DNA from: Poecilobothrus nobilitatus
Taxonomy: Eukaryota; Arthropoda; Insecta; Diptera; Dolichopodidae
Assembly: GCA_947095535.1 (NCBI GenBank)
Contig: OX352774.1
Location: forward strand, 80,476,416 to 80,540,415
DNA length: 64,000 nt
Direction: 5' to 3'
The position numbers and the translations under genes are program-made. Below, piece after piece: positions 49,770 to 60,349 of the stretch (positions within the stretch are counted from its first letter, which is position 1; every line of letters begins with the position of its first letter). The notes under the pieces are model-generated. The model was not told the origin of the DNA. It worked only from the letters and a program-made list of their open reading frames with translations, and searched no databases.

Positions 49770-51760
49770 TGGTTTGAACGCAAGAGTGGAGTTTGAATTT
49801 ACGATTCTCCGATTTTCCAATCTGTGCAAATTAAAAACTACGCCATGAGTCAGACTTTTAAATGTCATCATAGTAACTGTATGTAAAAATTCTTTAAAAA
49901 ACGCTTATTACTGAATATCGTTAAACTGATACTAAACATAAAATTATTATTTAGAATATAATTTACGTCCAATTTTCTATTATATAATAAGGATAATATG
50001 GTACTATTTGATATTAATGTTATTTTGAAACTGCAGTTATTAACAAATTAAGGAATTTTCTATTTTTATAATTTGTTATGTCGCTATTCGCTAAAAAAAA
50101 ATTTGTTTTTTTTTTCTGTAAAAAAATCTTAAGAGTACAAATTTATTTTTTTTTACCTTAGAGAAATAAAAATTATACTTCACCTACACATTCTTTTCCT
50201 GTAAAATTTTTCTTTTTATAAGTAAATATAATATTTAAACACGATCATATGTGAGTTCACCAGAAATAAAGTAAAATAAAAAATTACTTTAAGAATTGTA
50301 AAAAATGTTATTATATTTTCAAATTTTATAATTGTGTGAAATATTTAATTTGTTTTCTATTATTTGTCAAAACGTTTACAATTCGTAGAATAGATCTTAT
50401 ATAGTATCATAGGATAAAAACTATTTTCCTAAGATATTAAAATTATAGCAGAACAAACTCATTTGGAAGGGAAGGGAAGGGAAGAATTTTGTTATTAGAC
50501 CTTTTATTTCGACGGAATAAGTTCCCATTCCTATTAAATTTCTGTAAAACAGAGTAAGACAATCTACTAAACGTCGGAGATCTAGTACAGAGGGCGATGG
50601 GTGACATTGGGATCGTTTATTAAATGAATTGTTCCATTTTACCCTTTATTGAGAAATCCCAACAGTAGAATTGTAACACCAAAGAGTTTTTAATCCATTT
50701 TTTGGTAAAAAATTGAAGATGATATTTAGTGAATTACTGTTTCACAAGCTGTGTTAATTTCACTACTTTATAGCGTTTTTTGATGATTCCTAGCTGTACT
50801 TCAAATTTTTTATAAGCTAGGTACTCAAAGTTCTTTATTCCATAAATACAGATGAAATTTTTGATTTCTAGAAATAACGATTCTGAATCTGAACGAAAAA
50901 ACTTAAGAAAATCTCTGTCCATGTCCACAGAAATTCATTATAAAAATTTTAAACCACTCTGTGTTAAACTATTATTAATATTGTATACACAGTCTATTTA
51001 ACATAATCCAGATGTTTAAGAGAATAAATAGACAGCCAAATCCAGTTTAGTCTTAAATAAAATTCATTTTTAGGCTTTTCTATCCAATTATACAAAAAAA
51101 AAAAAAACACATAACCTTTTTCTTTATGACATTAATATGTAATTACGTTGGAACTTATGTTAATTTAATGTTTCATAATTTTTGTTAAAAAATAAATCGC
51201 AAAACAAGAAAAAATCCATAAAATAACTGAAATTATAATAGTTATTATTAATGTATATTATAAATAATATGAAATTTTTGCATAATTTCATAAAATTTCT
51301 TTAGATATTTAAAGGTAATTATTCTATAATTAAATCAATCTTTAAAAATTTGCATAATTTTATATATAAGGATCTTATAAAAAAAAAACAAAATTTAATA
51401 TATTTCAGTTATTACCCAATCAATTTGAATAAATTATCAAATAATCAAAAGTTTAATAATTGTTAATGTGACTATAATATAAATACTTTAAAAATAAAAT
51501 GTTTTATCTTTATATTATTGAAGCAATTATTAATAACTATATGAATAACTTTTGAAAGATAACATGACATTCCTGACAAAATTAAAAATTTGTAATAATC
51601 TAGGAATTTTTTAACAAAATTAAATTATAATTATGATAGGCTCTGCACGGAGTTGTTGTAATAAAATAAACGGAAAGTGTTACTGATTACAATTTCATTA
51701 TAAAAGTGACGAGAAGATTTAAATATCAAATTATTGTAATAAAATCGCGTTACAGTATAT
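49770..51760. other. Gene-free sequence
   Basis: A GGGAA microsatellite (about four units) lies at 50467-50484. The minus frame 50734-50928 (64 codons) is varied in composition but has no motif or boundary signals. The rest is A/T-rich. Confidence 0.4.
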
Positions 51761-52059
51761 AATATATAATAGGAGGGATGACTTAACTTCAATTGACATA
51801 AGTTCCATCGAATTTATGTCCACTTTAAATGATCCTAAGTTCCATTAAAATATGGACAAAACTTCCATCGAATTTATGACCAATTTGCTTGAAAACATAA
51901 TTTAAATGGAACTTATGACCCATTTGCTTGAAGACATAAGTTTCATGGCATCAAAACTAAAAAAATATGTTTTGTGAGTTTAATGAAAATTATATTTTAG
52001 GCAAATAGTTATTTTAGAGAAATACTATTTTGCCAGGAATATGTAAATGAATATTTGTA

Positions 52060-52320
52060 TATGCCGAATTCTGAATTAGGATATAAATATTCTGGAAAAA
52101 GGGAACACCCTGATTTTGAATCCAACTCTAAAAACCCTCCTATTTTAGAATGTATAAGTATATGTGACATTCTGAATTAGAAGGGAATCCAATTCTAAAA
52201 TACCTCCTAATTCAGAATCTCACTTATATATATTTATATAAATATTCTGAAAAAGGGAATACCCTGATTTTGATTCCAACTGTAAAATCCCTCCTATAAT
52301 AGAAGTATACATTTATTTTA
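52060..52320. repeat. Family R4 units inside the fold-back element
   Basis: Three units, two direct and one inverted: AATATTCTG-AAAAAGGGAA followed by ACCCTGATTTTGA and CCAACTCTAAAA (52067 and 52243), and their complement around 52180-52220 (ATTCTGAATTAGAAGGGAAT). Same family as at 16545 and 28714. Confidence 0.6.
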
Positions 52321-52330
52321 TACATTAAAG

Positions 52331-52406
52331 AAGAGGTCGAAGATCGGCAGTAAAGCGCGTTAAGTGAACGCGGCGATCGAAACACGTTACGCAAACGCCG
52401 CAAACA
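52331..52406. other. G+C-rich island inside the fold-back element
   Basis: About 75 bp with over half G+C, unlike anything nearby, containing CGCGGCGATCGAAACACGTT. On minus it is open without stops (FVCGVCVTCFDRRVHL then TRFTADLRPLL) up to a TAA. It may be a scrap of a retrotransposon or of another genome's transposon; not identified. Confidence 0.35.
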
Positions 52407-52699
52407 AATGACTAAATTTTAAATGCCTTATGAATATGTATATAAAAGTTTCAACAAAAAAAGGTCAGAAGGGAATAGCTTCCATGAAACTTAAGACCAT
52501 TTACAAAGGGAAGGGAATAGCTTCCTGGTCAGCTTCCATGGAATTTAAGTCCATTTAAAGTGAACATAAGTTCCATGGAACAAATTTCCACTGATCAACT
52601 TAAATCTTTCTATGCTATTTCTTGGAACAACAAATAATAAAATGAAAGATATCTCATATTTCTTATTAAATTAATTTTTATTCAGGAGGGATGATGACT

Positions 52700-54350
52700 T
52701 AGATGATTTTCGCGAATAATACCTTCTTCTTCACAGAGGGGCAATTAATGAATTTCTGGAAAAATTATATTTATAAACTTTTCACTATGCTCATGTTCAC
52801 TCTCATCCTGCCCCTATAATATTTAACATTTAAAGCTTCCTCAAGTTCTTTAAATTGATTTTTCTACAAATTTCATCTGTTTTATACATATTAAGTAGAA
52901 ATTTTTTTATTTTTTAAAAAAGCTCGTATTTCAAATGAAAAAAAAGCAATTTAAAAAAAAAAATTAATCGAGAGAAACAAAAGAAAAAGAAGGAAAACAA
53001 CTTTTTAGGTTTATTCATCTATTTTTCTGTGCTATACCCATTACTGCTGTACAATTCGCAGTAATGGGTATACAATTTTCGTTTTTTTTCTCAGCTTAAC
53101 CTACCACTGATAGATTAGACTGTACCGACAAAGTTTATATCTTAAAATTAACTTTTAGTTTCATTATCCTGATTTTTACTTATGCTTTGGTTTGCTTAAG
53201 GTAATACATATATTGATTGACATTTACAAATAATTAATGTTTTATTTCAAAATTTTCATTATCTAATAATCAATATTGTAGACTTTTGAAAAAAATAAAA
53301 AAAATATCAAGACTACAATTCATTTTACCGGAATATTGTAGTTTAATTAAGTTTATTTTATATAACTTTAAAAATTATAGTTTTGGATTTACAGAAGAAG
53401 TTTAAGAAGAAGTATGCTTTTTCCAACTACAATATAAAACAGCTTTAAAGGAAATTCACATAAAACTACATTTAGATACCAAACAAACTTTGTATGTAGC
53501 TGATATCTATCACCAACCTTAAATAAGTAATAAAAACTATATCTCTAGAGACCTGCACAATTCTTTCACAATTAAAATCCGATTGGTCGTTGAATTTTAA
53601 ATAGCATCGAACACATACTTGATCACAAACAATTTCGTTCAATATCATATAACTGTAATACATGTCTGCACGACACAACATCCTTTCAACCGTTCATCAA
53701 GATCCTATATGAATTGTGTGATAGAGACTGACGCTATATATTGGGTGTTAATTTCTAAAAACTAATATTACGCAAACAATGACTAATCGTTGCTACAACA
53801 AGTAAAACTTAATGAATCTTCGTGTTTTTTTTTTTTTTTAAATAATTTATGAGATTTTAATTTAAGTAAAAAAAAATATAATAATTACTTAAATTAAAAT
53901 GTTATTTTTAATTATATCTGTATTAAAAAAAAAAAATAAAATTTTAATACAAATGATTAGCATATTGACAATTGATTAATTTAATTCTCGTTAAATTTAA
54001 TATTTTTTACCAAAAAAAAAAAAAAACCAACATTTTGTCTAAAATTTTTTTAATAAATTTGGAGCAACCAACATACATATATAACTGGTTTAATGAAATA
54101 TAAAACTATATTGACATAAAATGACGATATTATCTTTTTATGTTACAAAAAAAAAATAAAATGTAATGAAATTCCATAAAAATTTTTTAAGTTTTTTTTA
54201 AAAAGTTGTTATGAACCTGTTTCTAACACTTTCTGATATTAATTAGGCAATTCAAAATCAATACTCTAGCTCTACATTCATCAAATCCAATCAAAAATTT
54301 GACTAAATTAAAAACTTTCAATCAAATTTAAAAATAAAAACAAAAAAAAC
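52700..54350. other. Gene-free sequence
   Basis: Apart from the hairpin at 53033-53072, simple A/T-rich DNA. The minus frame 53472-53681 (69 codons) has no recognised motif. Confidence 0.4.
53033..53072. repeat. Perfect 15-bp hairpin TATACCCATTACTGC
   Basis: TATACCCATTACTGC at 53033-53047 and its exact complement at 53058-53072, separated by a 10-base loop. Ends share TATACCC/GGGTATA with the hairpin at 44604-44634, so it may be the end of a related mobile element. Alternatively a small structured RNA; the stem is too short for an ordinary microRNA precursor. Confidence 0.7.
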
Positions 54351-54469
54351 AAGGTAGAATGTAAATCAACGGTTTTTAAAAGCGCACATTCTCACAAGAC
54401 AATACAAACTGTTTAGAATTGTGACTTGCACAAAAATTTGAAAATTCATATTAAGAAATTTTTTAGTAA

Positions 54470-55670
54470 TAAGAAAAAACTTGAAAATATGACTTTTCTG
54501 GAATTTTGAGGGGCTGTAAGTCCGGAACGTTATATAACTAAGAAAAACTGTTAACAAACGTAAAAATATAATACTGGTGCTTTAATTTTTATGTCATGCC
54601 GAAGAAAAATTTGTACAGGTGCTTAAGTTACAAGTGCCTAAAAATAGCAAATATTAAATTTTTCAGCCCTAATAGCTCTTAAACAGAGGGGGAGGTTATG
54701 CAAAAAAATTTTTTAAGGAAACTTATACTAATTGTAAAAGTTCTTTCTTGTCTTAGGTTCCTATCTAAAGACGTGCCGGAGTTATGAAAAAAAAAATTTC
54801 TAGCCAAATGTAGTTTTCACATAACGGAAAATTTAAATAGTAAATTACAAAATATTTCATAATTTTTATATTACCTTATGGAGATAATAAAATGTTCGGT
54901 CTTCTGGCGGTTTTAGATTGTAAAACTATTATGCAGAGCCTGAGATATATACATCTGAAAATGGGCCTTTTTTTGCAATTTTGAGTGGCTGTAACTGTGG
55001 AATCCTATACAAATAAACCTTTAACACACGTAAAAATATGTTACTGTAGCTTTAATTTTTATATCTTGTCGAAATAAAATATGTACAGGTGCTTAAGTTA
55101 CAGGTGTTTAAAAATAGCAAATTTTCAATTTTTGAAACATAATAGCTCATAAACGGGGAGTGGTCCAACAAAATTTCTGAGCAAACTTATACTAATTCTA
55201 AAAGTTATTTTTATCCTCAAAGTCCCTATCTAAAAGCATTCTGGAGTTATGAAAGTAGAAAAATCTTGCAAAATTTGATTTTCACATAACGGTAAATTTA
55301 AATACTAAAGTTCAAAAAATTGTATAATTTTGATATTAATTTACAAAGTTGAAAAAATACCTGTTGAATGACGTTTTCAGATTGAAAAAATCTTAAACAG
55401 AACATGAGATATATGCATTTAAAAATAGGGCTGTTTAAGAGCTGAACATGAGATATATGCAAAGTTTGAGGGGATATAGCTCCGTAATGGATGGGGCTAT
55501 ATGAAGAAGTTGTTCCAGAAAATAAATTTTTTTATGATACCTACCCATGATTAAAATTTTTTTCTCTATCTTTAACGGTGTAGAAGTTTTGTAAACAGAC
55601 GGACGGATGGACAGAGTGAAACTTATAAGCACATTTTTTCAAAATTTTTTTTGGAAATGTGCTAAAAATG
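54470..55670 (-). repeat. Interspersed repeat family R3, copy 4, duplicated body
   Basis: Read on minus it starts with AGCACATTTCCAAAAAAAAT (from 55665), then the TCTGTCCATCCGTCCGTCTG block, the ATTAAAATTTTAATCATGGG block and TAGCCCCATCCATTACGGAG. The body (blocks CATAACGGTAA, GAGCTATTA, AGCACCTGTA and a TTACGTGT-like step) occurs twice, at about 54490-54950 and 54965-55400, a period near 470 bp. It ends with TAAAAGCGCACATTC-like sequence at 54376-54391 on plus, shared with 60300. The minus frame 55435-55632 is inside the repeat. Confidence 0.75.
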
Positions 55671-55914
55671 ATAAAATAAAAATAGATTTTATTTATTACA
55701 CGCGTATATAATAGAGAGGCAATTTAATAACAAAAATTAAAAAAAAAAAATGCTAAATAAGTTTTTGAAAACTTTAAATTAAAAATTTCTTAAGGTTTTG
55801 TAAATTAAGTATTGTTTTTGTGTTTTTTCTTAAATTTTATTTGTTTTTCAGTTTAAAAATAAATTTGGTAAAGAATTAATTTCATTAAATACCAAAATAT
55901 ACATATTTTATGAA

Positions 55915-56195
55915 CTTTTAGCACATTTACCAAAAAATTGCTGATTAGTTTTTACTTTGTCCGTCTGTTACTTTGCCTGTTTACAATACTTCCTTATAAG
56001 TTTCAAATTCAGCAATGGGATTGTAACTATGGATAGAACTCAAAAGACAATTCATGTTGTGGTACAACTTTTTTATGTCTCCCCTTCATTATGGAGATAC
56101 AGCCGCTAAATTTTGAATGTTTAATTCTCAAATTCTACGTAAAATTTTTTCAAACTGCAAACGTCAAACGACAAAGTATTTTTTAGCTTTAACCT
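55915..56195 (+). repeat. Interspersed repeat family R3, copy 5
   Basis: TTTTAGCACATTTACC, GTCCGTCTGTTAC, TGTTTACAATACTTC, GCAATGGGATTGTAACTATG, TTGTGGTACAACTTTTTTAT and GAGATACAGCC follow each other as in copy 3. It lies head to head with copy 4, about 245 bp away. Confidence 0.6.
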
Positions 56196-56199
56196 TGTA

Positions 56200-57060
56200 A
56201 TCAATAAAATTATTTAGCTACAAACCTTATAAATCAATAAAAGAAAAATGTATAATTTTTTGATATTTGGTATTTCAATTTTTCTTATATGTAATACCAT
56301 AATTTTGCAAAATTTTATCTTTCTGTACCTCTGGGACGGTTTGAGTTAAAATCTTGAAAGAGATCTTCAAGATATGCAAGAATTAGCCTAAGTTAAATAA
56401 GTTGCCTATATAAGAAACTACTTCCTTCCTTGATTCTACTTCCTTCTGTTTAAGATACCTGTGTAAAGTTGATGTAAATAGCACATAAAACTTAAACCTT
56501 CAATATTATATTTTCACATGTGTTAACGTCCTTTCATAACTATACTGAATTTCCTTAAAATTAAAGAAAATGCCTTTTGACATTACATAATTTTGTCTTA
56601 TAAGAAAAATTTTAAATAAAAGGAAATTTACAAATGTTGATCCAAAAATAGTCACAATTCCATAAGGTTTTTAATTATCTTTTTGAAATTACACGTCTTT
56701 AAAAACCATAATTGGTTTGTATATCGCCTCGTTTAATTTAATTTGACTAAAATTTTAATTTACATAACTAAAACAAAAATTAGATATAGATGAAAGCATT
56801 TCTATAGTAGCGTAGCAAAAATGAATGTGGTAACCATAAATTACTTAATTTAAACTGTATATAGGTAAAGACATCATGGAACGAAGAGATTCAACCTAAG
56901 ACAGAGAAAAATAAAGGGAAGAAATAGAGAAATTCACGAATTTGTAATAGCGTTTGCTATAGAATTGGATTTATTGAATTCTTGTTATTTCTTCTAAACT
57001 TATTAGTTATTATATATATAAGGTATTTTATAAAAATTGGACCTATAACGACATAGGTCT
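56200..57060. other. Gene-free sequence
   Basis: No supported frames or repeats. Composition unremarkable. Confidence 0.4.
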
Positions 57061-57071
57061 AAAAGTTAACT

Positions 57072-57251
57072 GGGGCCTCGGTGGCCTAGTAGGTAAGAGC
57101 GTATAAAATACGCTGCAAACACCGAGGGAGTGTGGCTTCGAATCCCACACACGTCGTAAGAGTTATTCCTCCTTACGACATTTACAGCCACGCCTGAACA
57201 GGAAAGGCTGTGTAATTTCCTGTCCACATTTATGTGGCACAGAAATACATT
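57072..57251 (+). mobile_element. tRNA-like SINE, copy D
   Basis: Head GGGGCCTCGGTGGCCTAGTA with the A box at 57081-57094. The B-box region GGCTTCGAATCCC lies at 57134-57146. A GTCGTAAG...CTTACGAC stem-loop (57154-57179) follows, then GCCTGAACAGGAAAGGCTGT, and the end TGTGGCACAGAAATACATT with a short A-rich tail. Nearly the same length and body as copy C. The region between the boxes (CGCTGCAAACACCGAGGGAG) is not tRNA-like, so a functional tRNA is excluded. Confidence 0.92.
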
Positions 57252-57259
57252 AAAAAAAG

Positions 57260-58760
57260 AAACGATATAATTACAATAAAAAAAAATATTTTAATACTTT
57301 GCATTTGTTAAAAATTTTAACAACCCACAGTGTTTCAAAATATTAATGATTTTTCAAACTACTATCAAACATATTTAATAGCTTTATGTACTTAAAAAAT
57401 ATCAACCGAAGTTAGATACTATTTATTATATTGATTAAAGTGTACCTAACCTAATGTTTGGTTAAAATTCTGATAGTAAATACCACCGGCCACCGTATAT
57501 GTTTAAAGGGATCTCTTTAACAATTTCTAATTTTTACACTTAAGTTAGATTTGAGGACTGGGATCTGTATTCAGTTAGCCATTAAACCAAATTAAAAGAA
57601 ATAAGAGAAATCTAATTGATTCGAATTGCTAAATTTATTTAATCAAAACATCTTACTGAAAACTATCAAGGGTACCTTATAACAAATCTAACACCCTTAC
57701 AAATTAACAAACCTAGAATGAAGAAGTCTATAAAATCCTCAATCCTCAATTAAAAAATTTAAATTCATAATAATCAAAATAAATACTTATTAATTGAACT
57801 GTCATATTAGTTTTAAAATGTTGACTTAAAAATAACTAATCTTTAATTTAAAACTTTAACGTTACGAATATACGTTGATTCTACAATTGACTAAAAGTTG
57901 CAATAATTTTTATGAGCGAAAATTTTTTACAAAAATTGTTTTATTATAGGTACTGAAGTCACCATATTTTTTTCTTGTAATAAATCAGACGACACAAAAT
58001 AAAATACAATATAAAATTCTTACCGTATTGTTTTTTAATAATTCATCATATCGTCTTTATAAGAATTAAAGTCTTTAATCATGCACGGTTGACATTATTA
58101 ATGAATCTTCTAAAATCTTCCGAAATTTTCAGAATTCGCTACTACACTGCTTTTAATATGTATTTTTACTGACGACATCTTCGTTTATGCTCTTAAAAAA
58201 CTTAACAATTAATCATTTTTGTAAATTGACTGTAGTTTTTATTGTTTTGAAAACTTTTTAAGTTTTTTGTCTTTTTTTTTTTAATTCTAAATAAATGAAA
58301 AAATTAATTTCAAGAGACAGTAATTCGCAGAACATGACTGAGCTTCAAAACTTTATAGAACTTTTATAAATGATTAAAATTCTAAAATTTTTTAAAATGA
58401 AAAAGATTAAAGGATTCTAAAAAATTTCAAAGCTTATAGATAGGAATTTTGAAAAATTTATCTGGAAAAAAATTCAATTTATCTTTTAAAAAGTTGATTT
58501 TAATTAGAATTATGTAATATAATGGACCCAACTTTGGAATTAAAAGCACATTCCATAGAAGTTTGTTTATTTGTTTGTTTAAATGAATGATAAGAAATTT
58601 AAATAAAATTATAAATAACTAGAAAGTGTTCTCCTTTTGACTGTCTCTTTGTTAAAAAAATAACGATATTAACATAACGTTTTTTTTATGTCCGTTATTT
58701 TTTTTTTTTCCAACGTTTTGAATATAATACCACCTAGTACTTGTTTTACCCTTTTTATCT
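57260..58760. other. Gene-free sequence
   Basis: A T-run at 58699-58711 lies close to the reverse transcriptase relic. Nothing else is supported. Confidence 0.4.
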
Positions 58761-58768
58761 CATAGGGT

Positions 58769-59330
58769 TCAGCTTTTAAAGATTGTTTTATGTAGAGCAT
58801 CGTTTTGAATATTATCGAGCCATTTCATATGTGGCCTGCCTCTTGTTTTTCTTAGATCAGACTTGGTATTGAAAGCTCTCTTTTGTGACTGGCTTTCAGT
58901 CATTCGCATCATATGCCCGGCCCATTGTAGTCTTTGTACCTTGGCAAATCTGACGATATCTTCTTGTTTAATAAATTCATCCAGCTGCTATTACCAGCCT
59001 TATTCTCTCACATATGGAGAGATGCATAGTTTTGTTGCTATTTACTGTTGCGCCTAGATACGCGAAGCTTGAAACCTTTTCAAAATTGTACTCGCCGATT
59101 GTTATATTTTGGCGACTTCTTCTGTGTTCTTCTCTTGCCATTTTTAAGTATTTTGTCTTTGTTACGTTTATTTCCAAGCCAATTTTTTTTATTTCTCGTT
59201 CAATTTCAGTGAACGCTTCAACCATGTTTCTTTAGCTTCTAGATAGGATATCAACATCATCAGCGTACGCCACTACCTGATATGCTTTGTTAAATATATT
59301 TCCTTCTTTATCTACTTTTTCTATTGCATT
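58769..59330 (-). pseudogene. Broken non-LTR retrotransposon reverse transcriptase, C-terminal part
   Basis: On minus, AIEKVDKEGNIFNKAYQ leads to VVAYADDVDILS, the YADD catalytic box of reverse transcriptase, followed by an in-frame stop (TAA near 59230). Next comes EIEREIKKIGLEINVTKTKY and YNFEKVSSFAYLGATV (the KIGLxIN..KTKY and F.YLG motifs), to 58980. A frame change then joins directly to IVRFAKVQRLQWAGHMMRM and GRPHMKWLDNIQNDAL (the QRLRWLGHxxRM and GRPxxRWxD motifs), ending in TGA at 58769. About 70-80 residues that normally lie between YLG and QRLxW are missing. Stop, frameshift and deletion make it a dead insertion. Plus frames at 58863-59057 and 59014-59235 are shadows. It belongs to the same broad class as the relic at 13918-14031. 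Confidence 0.9.
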
Positions 59331-59334
59331 CTAT

Positions 59335-59770
59335 TGCATTCTATTCTACAGAAATTGTAGTGCTCAGATTGAATTACGATTCTTGTATTCTTTTGATTTT
59401 GTCGAAATGTCATATTCTTTTTGTAAACACTGATTTTATATGAAAAACCCCATTCTCCAATGTTAAATCTGATCCAAAAAATTGGCAGTAAACTAAGTTT
59501 AAGTTTCAAAACCATAATATTGAATTTCATTAAACTAAGCTTAAAAAGATTTTCATCTGAATTTTTCACTATTTTAATTCTTTTTTCATTTTCGTACAAA
59601 AAAGTTTGGAGAAGATTATAACTTTCTTTGCAAGTGATTTAAATATATTTTTAATTGTAAAAAATTAGTTTGACATGTTTGAAAATTTTGTTAAGTCCAC
59701 TTTATTTTTCAATTTTAAATAATATTCAATTATTAATGTACTTTGGTACAGAGTCTAAATCACATTAACC
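59335..59770. other. Gene-free sequence beside the reverse transcriptase relic
   Basis: Starts with two CTATTGCATT units (59321-59340). The 92-codon minus frame 59321-59599 lies immediately upstream of the relic but shows no reverse transcriptase motif. Confidence 0.35.
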
Positions 59771-59779
59771 TTACGTCAG

Positions 59780-60345
59780 ATTTTTTCAAAATTTTGAAAA
59801 AATGTGCCAATTAGTTTCACTCTTTCCATCCGTCTGTCCGTCCGTTTGTTTACAAAACTTCTATACACCGTTAAAAAACTTTGTAAAGCCTTATTTTTAA
59901 ATGCGTATATCGCATGTTCGGCTTGAAATTTTTTCAATCTGAAAACGCCATTCGAAAGGATTTTTTTTTTACATTTATAAATCAGTATAAAAATTATACA
60001 ATCTTTTTAAATTTAGTTTAAGAACTATTAGGGCTCAAAAATTTAACATTTGCTATTTTTTAACATCTGTAACTTAGGCACCTGTACAAATTTTTCTTCG
60101 ACAAGACATAAAACTTAAAGCTTCAATAATATATTTTTACGGTTGTTGACGCTTTTTCTTAGTTATATAGGGTTCCGAATACAGCCCCTCAAAATTTCAA
60201 AAAAGTCCCATTTTCACATTTTTTCTTATTATCTGAAATTTTCAAATTTTGGTGCAGAGTCATAATTCTAAACATTTTGTATTATCTAATAGAAATATGC
60301 GCTTTTAAAACCGTTGGTTTACATTCTGCATATATACAACCGTTG
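59780..60345 (+). repeat. Interspersed repeat family R3, copy 6
   Basis: GTGCCAATTAGTTTCACTCT and CCGTCTGTCCGTCCGTTTGT start it. There is a deletion straight after ACACCGTTAA, then GCGTATATCGCATGTTCGGC, AAAACGCCATTCGAAAGGA, the ACTTAGGCACCTGTACAAAT block and AAAGCTTCAATAATATATTT. It ends GCGCTTTTAAAACCGTTGGT, the same terminal block as copy 4 on the opposite strand. This copy helps define the family's far end. Confidence 0.7.
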
Positions 60346-60349
60346 CTTT

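Larger units (their letters stand above)
51770..52620. mobile_element. Fold-back element with ATAAGTTCCAT inverted arms
   Basis: The left arm (51797-51870) has the blocks GACATAAGTTCCATCGAATT and ATGTCCACTTTAAATG. The right arm (52520-52580), on the other strand, has TTCCATGGAACTTATGTTCA and CTTTAAATGGACTTAA. Each arm is itself built of repeated ATAAGTTCCAT / GGAACTTATG words (51797, 51837, 51867, 51910, 51942). GGAGGGATGA stands at both borders (51771 and 52685). The interior holds R4 units and a short G+C-rich island. No coding capacity for a transposase. Confidence 0.5.

Noticed and set aside
53033..53072. microRNA precursor
   Set aside because: A 15-bp stem with a 10-base loop is too short for a normal precursor, and there is no flanking stem extension.
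58863..59235. Plus-strand ORFs at 58863-59057 and 59014-59235
   Set aside because: Antisense shadows of the minus-strand reverse transcriptase relic, whose motifs are recognisable.
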